From Schoenoplectus triqueter (taxonomy: Eukaryota > Streptophyta > Magnoliopsida > Poales > Cyperaceae), in the NCBI GenBank assembly GCA_964058805.1, contig CAXKVV010000192.1, positions 1-48,472 on the forward strand: 48,472 bases of DNA. Reading direction: 5' to 3'. The position numbers were made by a program, and so were the translations under genes. Every line of letters starts with the position of its first letter. Position 1 is the stretch's first letter. Below are positions 11,643 through 25,378 of this stretch, in pieces. The notes under the pieces are model-generated. The model saw only the letters and a list, made by a program, of their open reading frames with translations, did no database searches and was not told the DNA's origin.

Positions 11643-12303
11643 TAGGGCTTTTAGTGATTATATTTTAGGTCTTTACTCATTTATCTGTATTCATATCATA
11701 TTTAATAAGATGGATATAGATAAAAAAATTAATTTAATTGAGACGGATGTGAGTAATTTTTTTGTTAAGTAAATAGATATGGGTATGAGTTATTTTGTAT
11801 CCATTACCCTACATGGTATATTATTAAAAAATATTTATAATTTTCCAATATAACTGTATTATGTAGTAGTTACATTCTTTTAAAATGTTAGGATATGTGA
11901 ATGTAAGATTTTGTTTTAGATAAGATGTTATTTTATTTTATTATGTTTTATTTTCTAATTAAAAATTAATAAAAGATGCTTGTGTTTTCTTAATTTATTT
12001 TATTTTAAAATGATTAAGTTGGACTTGATTGTATATTTATATTTTAGTTTTACATTATTAAAATAAAAATGCATTTGCATAAAAAAGAATGAGTCCGAAT
12101 ATTTTTTTCATAAATGATGATATAAATAATTAATATATTAGTATTATTCATTAGCATCCATTATCATTTTATTACCAATTATTTTAATATTTAATGGTAG
12201 AGTAAGAATAAATCTAATTTTAATGAGTAACAGTATTAGATAATAATTTCAAATGAAAATAATAAAATATCTTCACCCAATCAGTATCCGAACAGAGACC
12301 CTA
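11643..12303. mobile_element. Probable hAT-like non-autonomous element
   Basis: The left end begins TAGGGCTTTTAG and the right end, inverted, begins TAGGGTCTCTG. The flanks are GTTACTCT (11635-11642) and GTTACTAT (12304-12311), an 8-bp duplication with one mismatch, as expected for hAT insertions. The inside is AT-rich with GGATAT and GGGTATG-type motifs and no transposase frame. The terminal similarity beyond TAGGG is weak. Confidence 0.4.
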
Positions 12304-12311
12304 GTTACTAT

Positions 12312-12879
12312 TGGAATTGACCTGTCAAGTACACTGGCAAATAAGCTTGTTTTTGTATTGAATGTTCAAGATTCTGTGAATATTTTTTTTCTCTTTTTTT
12401 TTTGGTTTAAAAATATTAAAATAGACAGTTGCCAACATATCTCAAAAAAATCTTATTTCTTTTAACAGAATGATGTGAATTTAATGTCCGCGAGAGATAA
12501 AAGAGAGATACCTAAATGAAATAAATGTTGCTGGATGGAGGTAGCATGAATTGCTAGAGAATAATTTTAATTGAATCTATTAACAAAATAGTAAATAGGG
12601 AAAAAATGACGCTGAACCATGATCAGCACAGTTGGGATTTTCTTATTGTTTGATTACGACAACCATCCAACCAACACATACATATTTTTATTTTACGACA
12701 ACCGACATATGCTTAAATAATACTAAATTTGTAGACTAGAAGAACTCTAATATTCTAGAATATTTTTTTCTGTGATTAATTCTTGTTTCGGAAGACTTCA
12801 ATTTTATTTGTAAATTTGACAGTACACACAAACATTGCTGTTGCCTAAATAAGTCTTCAGGATAATTCGGAAGAGGTAT
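12312..12879. other. Gene-poor spacer
   Basis: AT-rich DNA with poly-T and poly-A tracts; nothing supported. Confidence 0.5.
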
Positions 12880-12890
12880 ATGTATATTAC

Positions 12891-13254
12891 CAACGTTTTA
12901 AAATATGGATTTCAATATAAGTGCGGTTAACCACCGCATAACACATATGCGACATACGGTTGCATATGCGGTTCAGTATGTGGATATGCATTCTAAAAAT
13001 TTCTTACAATATTTGAATCGATTATTTATTTTTGAAGAATTTTAATGTAAAATAAGAAAATATAATAAGATATTAATTTTGAACATTTTGCATAAAAAAT
13101 ATAATATAATTAATTTATAGGCTTAATATGATAAATATTTTTAAAAATAATACGCATTGTTGAATATGCAGATGCATACTCTTATGCATGCGGCATCGCA
13201 CCGTATAAACATAAGTGGATTACATATTCGGTCATGGGGCCGCATTTTAAAATA
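12891..13254. mobile_element. MITE with 11-bp flanking direct repeats
   Basis: The ends are imperfect inverted repeats built on TTTTAAAATATGG (left) and CCGCATTTTAAAA (right). The identical 11-mer ATGTATATTAC flanks it at 12880-12890 and 13255-13265. The true target duplication is probably 8-9 bp of this plus chance identity. Near both ends the inside is rich in GCATATGCGG-like dyads, and the centre is very AT-rich. A 9-bp duplication would indicate a Mutator-like origin and 8 bp a hAT origin; the sequence does not decide. Confidence 0.7.
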
Positions 13255-13265
13255 ATGTATATTAC

Positions 13266-14612
13266 TATAAGAAACGAAGGTTTACAAGTTTCATATTGAA
13301 TTTTTTAAATAGAGATGTTAGAACATTCGACTTTTGGAAGTCATTATATTAATTACTTGCTTTAGCTCTTATTTTTTTGTTGAAACAACAAAAAAAATTC
13401 AATTGGAGGCGAGGTCTCCTTTTTGATTTGTTTTGACTGAGAGGACGGGACCTTTGTAATTTTTGTAATATCAATCAATTTGTAGCATGGTCTAACATGA
13501 ATTGCTAATGAATTACAATAAAATTTACAATGATGAGAGTATGAAACATAAAAAAATATACGGGTGTTTTTGGTATCTATCCAATGTGTATATTCAATTT
13601 TTATGTTATATTTGTTAAAAAAATAATTGAAAGATTAAAATTGTTGGTATGTTCATGCCAAGGGGTCATGGCCTCCTTTAGCCTGAATGAAGCTGTGCTA
13701 GTGTGTTCATGATTATTTACATAAGACGGTTATTAAATTTGAGACAAATTTTATCGAAATAAGTAAGAACACAGTTGTACATTTTTTTAATATTTAAATA
13801 ATATGTTTTAATTTTTCAATATACAGCAGTGGGATTTGTCATAAAAAAAAGTGAATGTAGGTTGGAACTATCCAAATTACAAACTGTGATTGAAAAAGTA
13901 GATGAACAAAAGAAGGCAATGGGTCTGGAAGAGGGAACGGGTAAGACGACAGTTGATTAGTTTTTGAGCTGAGATAATTGTACTATTTTATTTCAAGGTA
14001 TCTATTTTTTATTTTTTTGAGGAAAAGTTATCTATTTTGATTCTGGCTATCAAACTCAGTTGTGGGCTGAGATGGTTGTTAGGTTGTTCTGATTTGACCT
14101 TCAGCTAATTTTAGATTTTAGATCAGCAAAATATTTATGGTTGTTGGGACGTTATTAAACTTGACAACAGTTTATCATAAGATATTTTCTGATTCCTCAT
14201 TACAGCGTTTGGTTCAAATTTATGTTATCACTTATGAGACGCACAAATTTCTGTTCAGCATTTTGTTGAAAGCTCGGTCCAAAATTCTATCTATCACATG
14301 CTCTTTGTATTCATTGATGTGCATTTTTATGTAACTTGTATTTGCATCCGGCCGAAAGATAATTATCAATGTAATTGTTGTGGTCACATCTCCACTGTTA
14401 TAAATAAAGATCATTTTGTTCTTATTTTTTCTGCTTTAATCACAATTTACTACTATAACCCTATCTTAGAAGTTCCTTCAAATTCTTTAGTTCGCACCCA
14501 TAATTAGGATACCTCGTACCCGTTAGGTACCAATCTCATACATGTGGTACACGAAAATCGTTCTTCTGTAAGGGACAAAGGGAAAATGAAGAAAGAGAGA
14601 CCAAAAAACCTA

Positions 14613-14614
<2 letters not shown>
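13266..14614. other. Gene-poor spacer
   Basis: AT-rich, with small overlapping ORFs on both strands around 14137-14507 that have no domain. TTGGTATGTTCATGCCAA near 13645 is a small near-palindrome. Confidence 0.45.

Positions 14615-14653
<39 letters not shown>
14615..14653. repeat. (AT)n microsatellite
   Basis: Pure AT dinucleotide run of about 19 units, followed by poly-T tracts. Confidence 0.95.
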
Positions 14654-14656
<3 letters not shown>

Positions 14657-14932
14657 TTATTTTTTTTATTTTTTTTGCATTGTCCGTCCATGTCTTCTGG
14701 CCTTGCCAAACATTCAAAGTTGATCTGTCGGTCTAATGAAAATGCTAATCCTTTTCTTTCAGTGTATTTCAGCCCAAAAATACCAGGTCAAGCCCAATAT
14801 GACAATTTTGAAATGGGGCAAATTGATGTGAATATTTACAGACAGGAGCTAGCTGGCCAGATTAAATAAACAGAATCAGGGAGATAGATTGGTATTTTTC
14901 GAATTTCATAGCTAAATGGGAAATTAATATTT

Positions 14933-15045
14933 ACAGGGTAAATTGCCGGTGTATCCATCAAAAACTTTGAAATAGCCAATTTTTCCATCTAAATATAAAA
15001 ATATCTTATTTCCCCATCAAAACTCAAGATAATTTTCTTCATCCT
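14933..15045 (+). repeat. Left inverted repeat flanking the satellite array
   Basis: Begins ACAGGGTAAATTGC and runs through ATATCTTATTTCCCC to AAGATAATTTTC. It is the inverse partner of 40104-40204. A 24-nt direct duplication (CATCCTCTTTTTACATCCAA..) follows at about 15041 and 15096. Confidence 0.7.
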
Positions 15046-15780
15046 CTTTTTACATCCAAATTATTATTAACTTATTTTCAAATTAAGGTATTTACATCCT
15101 CTTTTTACATCCAAATTGTTATACTATAGTATTTATGATACACAGGTTGTTAGAAACCAACTGAATAAATGAAAATAAAGAACAAGCTTTCAAATGGTAC
15201 ACAATGGATCACAATGAAATGACTACTAGACCTCTAAAAGAGTACATATGCTATAAGCGGGCATTGGAAATCAAATTTGATTAGTGATCTCAAATTAAAA
15301 TTGGTCTAAAATATAAGAGATTTAATGAAAATTTTATTAGAAAAATACCATAATGGTCTCTAGTATTGCAATTTGTAAGGCGCTTAAAAGACGTGAAAAA
15401 AAACAATCAAACTAAATTATAATTTATTTTCTAATTAGAAACTGCAAGATCAGTTTAATTAATCCATGTTTAAAAGAAAATGAAAAAAAAATCATCGATT
15501 TAAAAGATATCTCATTACCTCACTCAACATAAAACTATATTCCAAGAAAAAAGAAAAAAAAATATTGGACCAAAGCCCATACATTTCGTACTTGAAATAA
15601 TAATTAAAGAAGTGTTATTTGGGTTAAGGTTAGATGTCGCCCGTGTACAGTGCAGTTGGATTGCTCTCCTCTTATATAGGGCGAGCACATCTATAAAACG
15701 ATGTACTTGGTCTTCATCTCAATATAAGACTAAAAGGGCCCATTGGTCTTTTTAAAATTCGAATACAGATTAATAATAGC
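15046..15780. other. Non-satellite spacer between left inverted repeat and array
   Basis: About 735 bp with no satellite homology and no gene. Near 15633-15693 a gapped inverted pair (AGATGTCGCCC and GGGCGAGCACATCT) could form a hairpin around TATATA. On the right side of the array there is no comparable spacer. Confidence 0.5.
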
Positions 15781-15855
15781 TCAACATTTTTGATTTCATA
15801 ACACTTCCATATGAACATTCTCCGACATTAATTTTGCACAAAAAATGAGTAACAC
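15781..15855 (+). repeat. Truncated left-edge monomers
   Basis: Homology to the array starts abruptly at TCAACATTTTT (monomer 12). The sequence then jumps from CATAAC to ACTTCC, missing about 69 bp that full units contain (equivalent to 18115-18183). The deletion joint lies in a short AAC microhomology. Confidence 0.85.
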
Positions 15856-18236
15856 GTGTTAAAAACAACTGTTCCAACAAGTTTTTCGAGTTTTGACAAA
15901 TATTTTAGCCACATAACTACATACAATTTTGTGCAAATTAATATAATACTCTTAACTATGTATACTATAAGATTTTCCATTTAAAACATCGTTATGAACA
16001 TTCTGTGACAATAATATTGCACAAAACATATGCAAAATTCATTAGAAACTGATGTTTAAACAAATTATTTGAGTTTTTCAACATTTTTGGTTTCATAACC
16101 GTACATAATTTCGTCAAAATTAAAATGGCCACTTCGAATTATGTCTATTAAAATATTATCCAATTAACATCTCGATATGAATATTCTAGGACACTAATTT
16201 TACACAAAACATAAGCAGGATGTATTAAAAACAGATGTTTAAACTAGCTGTTTGAGTTTTTCAATTTTTTAGCCGCATAACTACACATAATTTCTTGCAA
16301 ATTAATATACCTACTCCTAAATATGTCTATTACAAGATTGTCCATTTATATGTTCCATATAAATATTCTACTACACTAATTTCGCACAAAACATAAGTAA
16401 GATGCTTTAAAAACAACGGTTTAAACAGGTTGTTTGAGTTTTTCAAAAATATTGGGCGCATAATTACACATATTTTCGTGAAAACCAATATAATTACTGC
16501 TGATTAAAACTATTATAAGATTATCCAATTAATACTTTGATATGAATATTCTATGACACTAATTTTTCATAAAACATAAGTAAGATACCTAAAAACTGCT
16601 GTTTAAACTAATTGTTTAAGATTTTCAACATTTTCGGCCTCATAACTGCATATAATTTCGTGAAAATTGATATAATTACTCCTTATTATGTCTATTACAA
16701 TATTATCCAATTGATTCTTTGATATGAATATTCTACGATACTAATTTTACACAAAACATAAGTATTATGCTTTAAAAACAGCTGTTTAAACAAGTTGTTT
16801 GAGTTTTTAAAAATTATTGTCCGCATAACAACACATAATTATGTAAAAATTAATATAATTACTTCTAATTATACATATTATAATATTTTCTAATTAACAC
16901 TTTGATATGAATATCTTACGACACTAATTTTTCATAAAACATAAGTAAGATACATTAGAAACTGCTGTTTAAACTAGTTGTTTAAGATTTTCAGCATTTT
17001 TGGCCTCGTAACTACACATAATTGCGTAAAAATTAATATGATTACCCCTAACTATGCCTATTAAATGATTAACCAATTAACACATCAATATGGACATTCT
17101 GGGATATTAATTTTGCACAAAAAATAGGTAGCGTGCATTAAAAACAGCAGTTTAAACATGTTGTTTGAGTTTTTCAACCATTTTGGCCGTATAGCTACAT
17201 GAAATTTCATGCAAATTAATATAATTACTCCTAATTAGGACTATTATAAGATTGTCCAATTAAAACTTCGATATGAACATTCTATGGCGCTAATTTTGTA
17301 CAAAACTTAAGTAAGATACATTAAAAGCTGCTGTTTAAACAAATTGTTTGAGATTTTCAACATTTTTTTACCTCATAACTACTCGTAATTCAGATAAATT
17401 TAATATAGATACTCCTAGTTGTGCCTATTAAAGGAATATCCAGTTACCACTTTGATATGAACATTCTACGATACTAATTTGGCACAAAACATAAGTAGGA
17501 TGCATTAAAAATAGCTGTTTAAACTAGTTGTTTGAGTTTTTTCAAAAACTTTGGCCGCATAATTACGAATAATTTCTTACAAATTAAAATAATTATTCCT
17601 AAATATGCCTATTATAAGATTTTCAGATTAAAACTTCGATATGAATATTTTACGACACTAAATTTGCAAAAAAAAAACATAAGTAGGATTCAATAAAAAC
17701 AGCTGTTTAAACAAGTTGTTTGGGTTTTCCGAAATTTTGGACGCATAACTACACATAATATCTTACAAATTAAAATAATTACTCCTAAATATGCCTATTA
17801 TAAGATTTTATGACTTAAACTTCCATATGAATATTGTACGACATTAATTTTTCACAAAACATAAGTAAGATGCTTTGAAAACAGCTGTTTAAATAAGTTG
17901 TTTGAGTTTTTTAAAATTGTAGTCCGCATAACTACACATCATTTCATGAAAATTAATACCATTACTCCTAATTATACCTATTATAATATTGTCCAATGAA
18001 CACTCTGATATGAATATCCTACGACGCTATTATTAATAGAACATAAGTATGATATATTAGAAACTGCTATTTAAACTAGTTGTTTAAGATTTTCAACATT
18101 TTTGGTCTCATAACCGCACATAATTTCGTAAAAAGTAATATAATTACTCTAAATTATGTCAATTAAAAGATTATCAAATTAACACTTCCATATGAACATT
18201 CTACGACATTAATTTTGCACAAAAAATGAGTAGCAC
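15856..18236 (+). repeat. HOR copy 1 (2381 bp), most diverged
   Basis: Anchored at the ACGTGTT landmark. It reads AACACGTGTTAAAAACAACT, where later units have GCACGTGTTAAAAACGGCCG. It also keeps the ACAAAACATAAGTAAG form in monomer 3, probably ancestral. Edge units are expected to be the least homogenised. Confidence 0.9.
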
Positions 18237-20614
18237 GTGTTAAAAACGGCCGTTCCAACAAGTTTTTCGCGTCTTGACAAATATTTTGGCCACGTAACTA
18301 CATATAATTCTGTGCAAATTAATATAATTACTCTTAACTATGTCTATTATAAGATTTTCCATTTAAAACATCGTTATGAACATTCTGTGACGCTAATATT
18401 GCACAAAGCATATGCAAGATTCATTAGAAACTGATGTTTAAACAAATTATTTGAGTTTTTCAACATTTTTGGTTTCATAACCGTACATAATTTCGTCAAA
18501 ATTAAAATGGCCACTTCGAATTATGTCTATTAAAAGATTATCCAATTAACATCTCGATATGAATATTCTAGGACACTAATTTTGCACAAAACATAAGCAG
18601 GATGCATTAAAAACAGATGTTTAAACTAGCTGTTTGAGTTTTTCAATTTTTTGGCCGCATAACTACACATAATTTCTTGCAAATTAATATAGCTACTCCT
18701 AAATATGTCTATTACAAGATTGTCCATTTATATGTTCCATATGAATATTCTACTACACTAATTTCGCACAAAAAGAAAATAGTAAGATGCTTTAAAAACA
18801 ACGGTTTAAACAGGTTGTTTGAGTTTTTCAAAACAATATAATTACACATATTTTCGTGAAAACCAATATAATTACTGCTGATTAAAACTATTATAAGATT
18901 ATCCAATTAATACTTTGATATGAATATTCTATGACACTAATTTTTCATAAAACATAAGTAAGATACCTAAAAACTGCTGTTTAAACTAATTGTTTAAGAT
19001 TTTCAACATTTTCGGCCTCATAACTGCATATAATTTCGTGAAAATTGATATAATTACTCCTTATTATGTCTATTACAATATTATCCAATTGATTCTTTGA
19101 TATGAATATTCTACGATACTAATTTTACACAAAACATAAGTATTATGCTTTAAAAACAGCTGTTTAAACAAGTTGTTTGAGTTTTTAAAAATTATTGTCC
19201 GCATAACAACACATAATTATGTAAAAATTAATATAATTACTTCTAATTATACATATTATAATATTTTCTAATTAACACTTTGATATGAATATCTTACGAC
19301 ACTAATTTTTCATAAAACATAAGTAAGATACATTAGAAACTGCTGTTTAAACTAGTTGTTTAAGATTTTCAGCATTTTTGGCCTCGTAACTACACATAAT
19401 TGCGTAAAAATTAATATGATTACCCCTAACTATGCCTATTAAATGATTAACCAATTAACACATCAATATGGACATTCTGGGATATTAATTTTGCACAAAA
19501 AATAGGTAGCGTGCATTAAAAACAGCAGTTTAAACATGTTGTTTGAGTTTTTCAACCATTTTGGCCGTATAGCTACATGAAATTTCATGCAAATTAATAT
19601 AATTACTCCTAATTAGGACTATTATAAGATTGTCCAATTAAAACTTCGATATGAACATTCTATGGCGCTAATTTTGTACAAAACTTAAGTAAGATGCATT
19701 AAAAGCTGCTGTTTAAACAAATTGTTTGAGATTTTCAACATTTTTTTACCTCATAACTACTCGTAATTCAGATAAATTTAATATAGATACTCCTAGTTGT
19801 GCCTATTAAAGGAATATCCAGTTACCACTTTGATATGAACATTCTACGATACTAATTTGGCACAAAACATAAGTAGGATGCATTAAAAATAGCTGTTTAA
19901 ACTAGTTGTTTGAGTTTTTTCAAAAACTTTGGCCGCATAATTACGAATAATTTCTTACAAATTAAAATAATTATTCCTAAATATGCCTATTATAAGATTT
20001 TCAGATTAAAACTTCGATATGAATATTTTACGACACTAATTTTGCAAAAAAAAAACATAAGTAGGATTCAATAAAAACAGCTGTTTAAACAAGTTGTTTG
20101 GGTTTTCCGAAATTTTGGACGCATAACTACACATAATATCTTACAAATTAAAATAATTACTCCTAAATATGCCTATTATAAGATTTTATGACTTAAACTT
20201 CCATATGAATATTGTACGACATTAATTTTTCACAAAACATAAGTAAGATGCTTTGAAAACAGCTGTTTAAATAAGTTGTTTGAGTTTTTTAAAATTGTAG
20301 TCCGCATAACTACACATCATTTCATGAAAATTAATACCATTACTCCTAATTATACCTATTATAATATTGTCCAATGAACACTCTGATATGAATATCCTAC
20401 GACGCTATTATTAATAGAACATAAGTATGATATATTAGAAACTGCTATTTAAACTAGTTGTTTAAGATTTTCAACATTTTTGGTCTCATAACCGCACATA
20501 ATTTCGTAAAAAGTAATATAATTACTCTAAATTATGTCAATTAAAAGATTATCAAATTAACACTTCCATATGAACATTCTACGACATTAATTTTGCACAA
20601 AAAATGAGTAGCAC
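18237..20614 (+). repeat. HOR copy 2 (2378 bp)
   Basis: Shares with copy 3 a private change in monomer 3: ACAAAAAGAAAATAGTAAG, followed by a small deletion that replaces AAATATTGGGCGCATAATT with AACAATATAATT. Copies 2 and 3 are therefore a recent duplication of one unit. Confidence 0.92.
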
Positions 20615-22993
20615 GTGTTAAAAACGGCCGTTCCAACAAGTTTTTCGCGTCTTGACAAATATTTTGGCCACGTAACTACATATAATTCTGTGCAAATTAA
20701 TATAATTACTCTTAACTATGTCTATTATAAGATTTTCCATTTAAAACATCGTTATGAACATTCTGTGACGCTAATATTGCACAAAGCATATGCAAGATTC
20801 ATTAGAAACTGATGTTTAAACAAATTGTTTGAGTTTTTCAACATTTTTGGTTTCATAACCGTACATAATTTCGTCAAAATTAAAATGGCCACTTCGAATT
20901 ATGTCTATTAAAAGATTATCCAATTAACATCTCGATATGAATATTCTAGGACACTAATTTTGCACAAAACATAAGCAGGATGCATTAAAAACAGATGTTT
21001 AAACTAGCTGTTTGAGTTTTTCAATTTTTTGGCCGCATAACTACACATAATTTCTTGCAAATTAATATAGCTACTCCTAAATATGTCTATTACAAGATTG
21101 TCCATTTATATGTTCCATATGAATATTCTACTACACTAATTTCGCACAAAAAGAAAATAGTAAGATGCTTTAAAAACAACGGTTTAAACAGGTTGTTTGA
21201 GTTTTTCAAAACAATATAATTACACATATTTTCGTGAAAACCAATATAATTACTGCTGATTAAAACTATTATAAGATTATCCAATTAATACTTTGATATG
21301 AATATTCTATGACACTAATTTTTCATAAAACATAAGTAAGATACCTAAAAACTGCTGTTTAAACTAATTGTTTAAGATTTTCAACATTTTCGGCCTCATA
21401 ACTGCATATAATTTCGTGAAAATTGATATAATTACTCCTTATTATGTCTATTACAATATTATCCAATTGATTCTTTGATATGAATATTCTACGATACTAA
21501 TTTTACACAAAACATAAGTATTATGCTTTAAAAACAGCTGTTTAAACAAGTTGTTTGAGTTTTTAAAAATTATTGTCCGCATAACAACACATAATTATGT
21601 AAAAATTAATATAATTACTTCTAATTATACATATTATAATATTTTCTAATTAACACTTTGATATGAATATCTTACGACACTAATTTTTCATAAAACATAA
21701 GTAAGATACATTAGAAACTGCTGTTTAAACTAGTTGTTTAAGATTTTCAGCATTTTTGGCCTCGTAACTACACATAATTGCGTAAAAATTAATATGATTA
21801 CCCCTAACTATGCCTATTAAATGATTAACCAATTAACACATCAATATGGACATTCTGGGATATTAATTTTGCACAAAAAATAGGTAGCGTGCATTAAAAA
21901 CAGCAGTTTAAACATGTTGTTTGAGTTTTTCAACCATTTTGGCCGTATAGCTACATGAAATTTCATGCAAATTAATATAATTACTCCTAATTAGGACTAT
22001 TATAAGATTGTCCAATTAAAACTTCGATATGAACATTCTATGGCGCTAATTTTGTACAAAACTTAAGTAAGATGCATTAAAAGCTGCTGTTTAAACAAAT
22101 TGTTTGAGATTTTCAACATTTTTTTACCTCATAACTACTCGTAATTCAGATAAATTTAATATAGTTACTCCTAGTTGTGCCTATTAAAGGAATATCCAGT
22201 TACCACTTTGATATGAACATTCTACGATACTAATTTGGCACAAAACATAAGTAGGATGCATTAAAAATAGCTGTTTAAACTAGTTGTTTGAGTTTTTTCA
22301 AAAACTTTGGCCGCATAATTACGAATAATTTCTTACAAATTAAAATAATTATTCCTAAATATGCCTATTATAAGATTTTCAGATTAAAACTTCGATATGA
22401 ATATTTTACGACACTAATTTTGCAAAAAAAAAAACATAAGTAGGATTCAATAAAAACAGCTGTTTAAACAAGTTGTTTGGGTTTTTCGAAATTTTGGACG
22501 CATAACTACACATAATATCTTACAAATTAAAATAATTACTCCTAAATATGCCTATTATAAGATTTTATGACTTAAACTTCCATATGAATATTGTACGACA
22601 TTAATTTTTCACAAAACATAAGTAAGATGCTTTGAAAACAGCTGTTTAAATAAGTTGTTTGAGTTTTTTAAAATTGTTGTCCGCATAACTACACATCATT
22701 TCATGAAAATTAATACTATTACTCCTAATTATACCTATTATAATATTGTCCAATGAACACTCTGATATGAATATCCTACGACGCTATTATTAATAGAACA
22801 TAAGTATGATATATTAGAAACTGCTATTTAAACTAGTTGTTTAAGATTTTTAACATTTTTGGTCTCATAACCGCACATAATTTCGTAAAAAGTAATATAA
22901 TTACTCTAAATTATGTCAATTAAAAGATTATCAAATTAACACTTCCATATGAACATTCTACGACATTAATTTTGCACAAAAAATGAGTAGCAC
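20615..22993 (+). repeat. HOR copy 3 (2379 bp)
   Basis: Sister of copy 2 through the shared monomer-3 changes. In its right half it begins to show core-type variants, such as TTTTTAACATTTTTGG in monomer 12. Confidence 0.92.
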
Positions 22994-25378
22994 GTGTTAA
23001 AAACGGCCGTTCCAACAAGTTTTTCGCGTCTTGACAAATATTTTGGCCACGTAACTACATATAATTCTGTGCAAATTAATATAATTACTCTTAACTATGT
23101 CTATTATAAGATTTTCCATTTAAAACATCGTTATGAACATTCTGTGACGCTAATATTGCACAAAGCATATGCAAGATTCATTAGAAACTGATGTTTAAAC
23201 AAATTGTTTGAGTTTTTCAACATTTTTGGTTTCATAACCGTACATAATTTCGTCAAAATTAAAATGGCCACTTCGAATTATGTCTATTAAAAGATTATCC
23301 AATTAACATCTCGATATGAATATTCTAGGACACTAATTTTGCACAAAACATAAGCAGGATGCATTAAAAACAGATGTTTAAACTAGCTGTTTGAGTTTTT
23401 CAATTTTTTGGCCGCATAACTACACATAATTTCTTGCAAATTAATATAGCTACTCCTAAATATGTCTATTACAAGATTGTCCATTTATATGTTCCATATG
23501 AATATTCTACTACACTAATTTCGCACAACAAAAAATAGTAAGATGCTTTAAAAACAACGGTTTAAACAGGTTGTTTGAGTTTTTCAAAAATATTGGGCGC
23601 ATAATTACACATATTTTCGTGAAAACCAATATAATTACTGCTGATTAAAACTATTATAAGATTATCCAATTAATACTTTGATATGAATATCCTATGACAC
23701 TAATTTTTCATAAAACATAAGTAAGATACCTAAAAACTGCTGTTTAAACTAATTGTTTAAGATTTTCAACATTTTCGGCCTCATAACTGCATATAATTTC
23801 GTGAAAATTGATATAATTACTCCTTATTATGTCTATTACAATATTATCCAATTGATACTTTGATATGAATATTCTACGATACTAATTTTACACAAAACAT
23901 AAGTATTATGCTTTAAAAACAGCTGTTTAAACAAGTTGTTTGAGTTTTTAAAAATTATTGTCCGCATAACAACACATAATTATGTAAAAATTAATATAAT
24001 TACTTCTAATTATACATATTATAATATTTTATAATTAACACTTTGATATGAATATCTTACGACACTAATTTTTCATAAAACATAAGTAAGATACATTAGA
24101 AACTGCTGTTTAAACTAGTTGTTTAAGATTTTCAGCATTTTTGGCCTCGTAACTACACATAATTGCGTAAAAATTAATATGATTACCCCTAACTATGCCT
24201 ATTAAATGATTAACCAATTAACACATCAATATGGACATTCTGGGATATTAATTTTGCACAAAAAATAGGTAGCGTGCATTAAAAACAGCAGTTTAAACAT
24301 GTTGTTTGAGTTTTTCAACCATTTTGGCCGTATAGCTACATGAAATTTCATGCAAATTAATATAATTACTCCTAATTAGGACTATTATAAGATTGTCCAA
24401 TTAAAACTTCGATATGAACATTCTATGGCGCTAATTTTGTACAAAACTTAAGTAAGATGCATTAAAAGCTGCTGTTTAAACAAATTGTTTGAGATTTTCA
24501 ACATTTTTTTACCTCATAACTACTCGTAAATTCAGATAAATTTAATATAGTTACTCCTAGTTGTGCCTATTAAAGGAATATCCAGTTACCACTTTGATAT
24601 GAACATTCTACGATACTAATTTGGCACAAAACATAAGTAGGATGCATTAAAAATAGCTGTTTAAACTAGTTGTTTGAGTTTTTTCAAAAACTTTGGCCGC
24701 ATAATTACGAATAATTTCTTACAAATTAAAATAATTATTCCTAAATATGCCTATTATAAGATTTTCAGATTAAAACTTCGATATGAATATTTTACGACAC
24801 TAATTTTGCAAAAAAAAAACATAAGTAGGATTCAATAAAAACAGCTGTTTAAACAAGTTGTTTGGGTTTTCCGAAATTTTGGACGCATAACTACACATAA
24901 TATCTTACAAATTAAAACAATTACTCCTAAATATGCCTATTATAAGATTTTATGACTTAAACTTCCATATGAATATTGTACGACATTAATTTTTCACAAA
25001 ACATAAGTAAGATGCTTTGAAAACAGCTGTTTAAATAAGTTGTTTGAGTTTTTCAAAATTGTTGTCCGCATAACTACACATCATTTCATGAAAATTAATA
25101 CCATTACTCCTAATTATACCTATTATAATATTGTCCAATGAACACTCTGATATGAATATCCTACGACGCTATTATTAATAGAACATAAGTATGATATATT
25201 AGAAACTGCTATTTAAACTAGTTGTTTAAGATTTTTAACATTTTTGGTCTCATAACCGCACATAATTTCGTAAAAAGTAATATAATTACTCTAAATTATG
25301 TCAATTAAAAGATTATCAAATTAACACTTCCATATGAACATTCTACGACATTAATTTTGCACAAAAAATGAGTAGCAC
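22994..25378 (+). repeat. HOR copy 4 (2385 bp)
   Basis: First unit with the core form of monomer 3 (ACAACAAAAAATAG) and with the extra A in CTCGTAAATTCAG of monomer 8. These account for much of its greater length compared with copies 1-3. Confidence 0.92.

Noticed and set aside
18237..18434. 65-codon frame repeated in every array unit
   Set aside because: It needs a GTG start, has no ATG in frame, and recurs only because the units are copies. Its composition is that of the satellite, not of a protein.
18712..18906. 64-codon minus-strand frame in HOR copies 2 and 3
   Set aside because: It is open only because of the small deletion shared by these two copies; there is no gene context.
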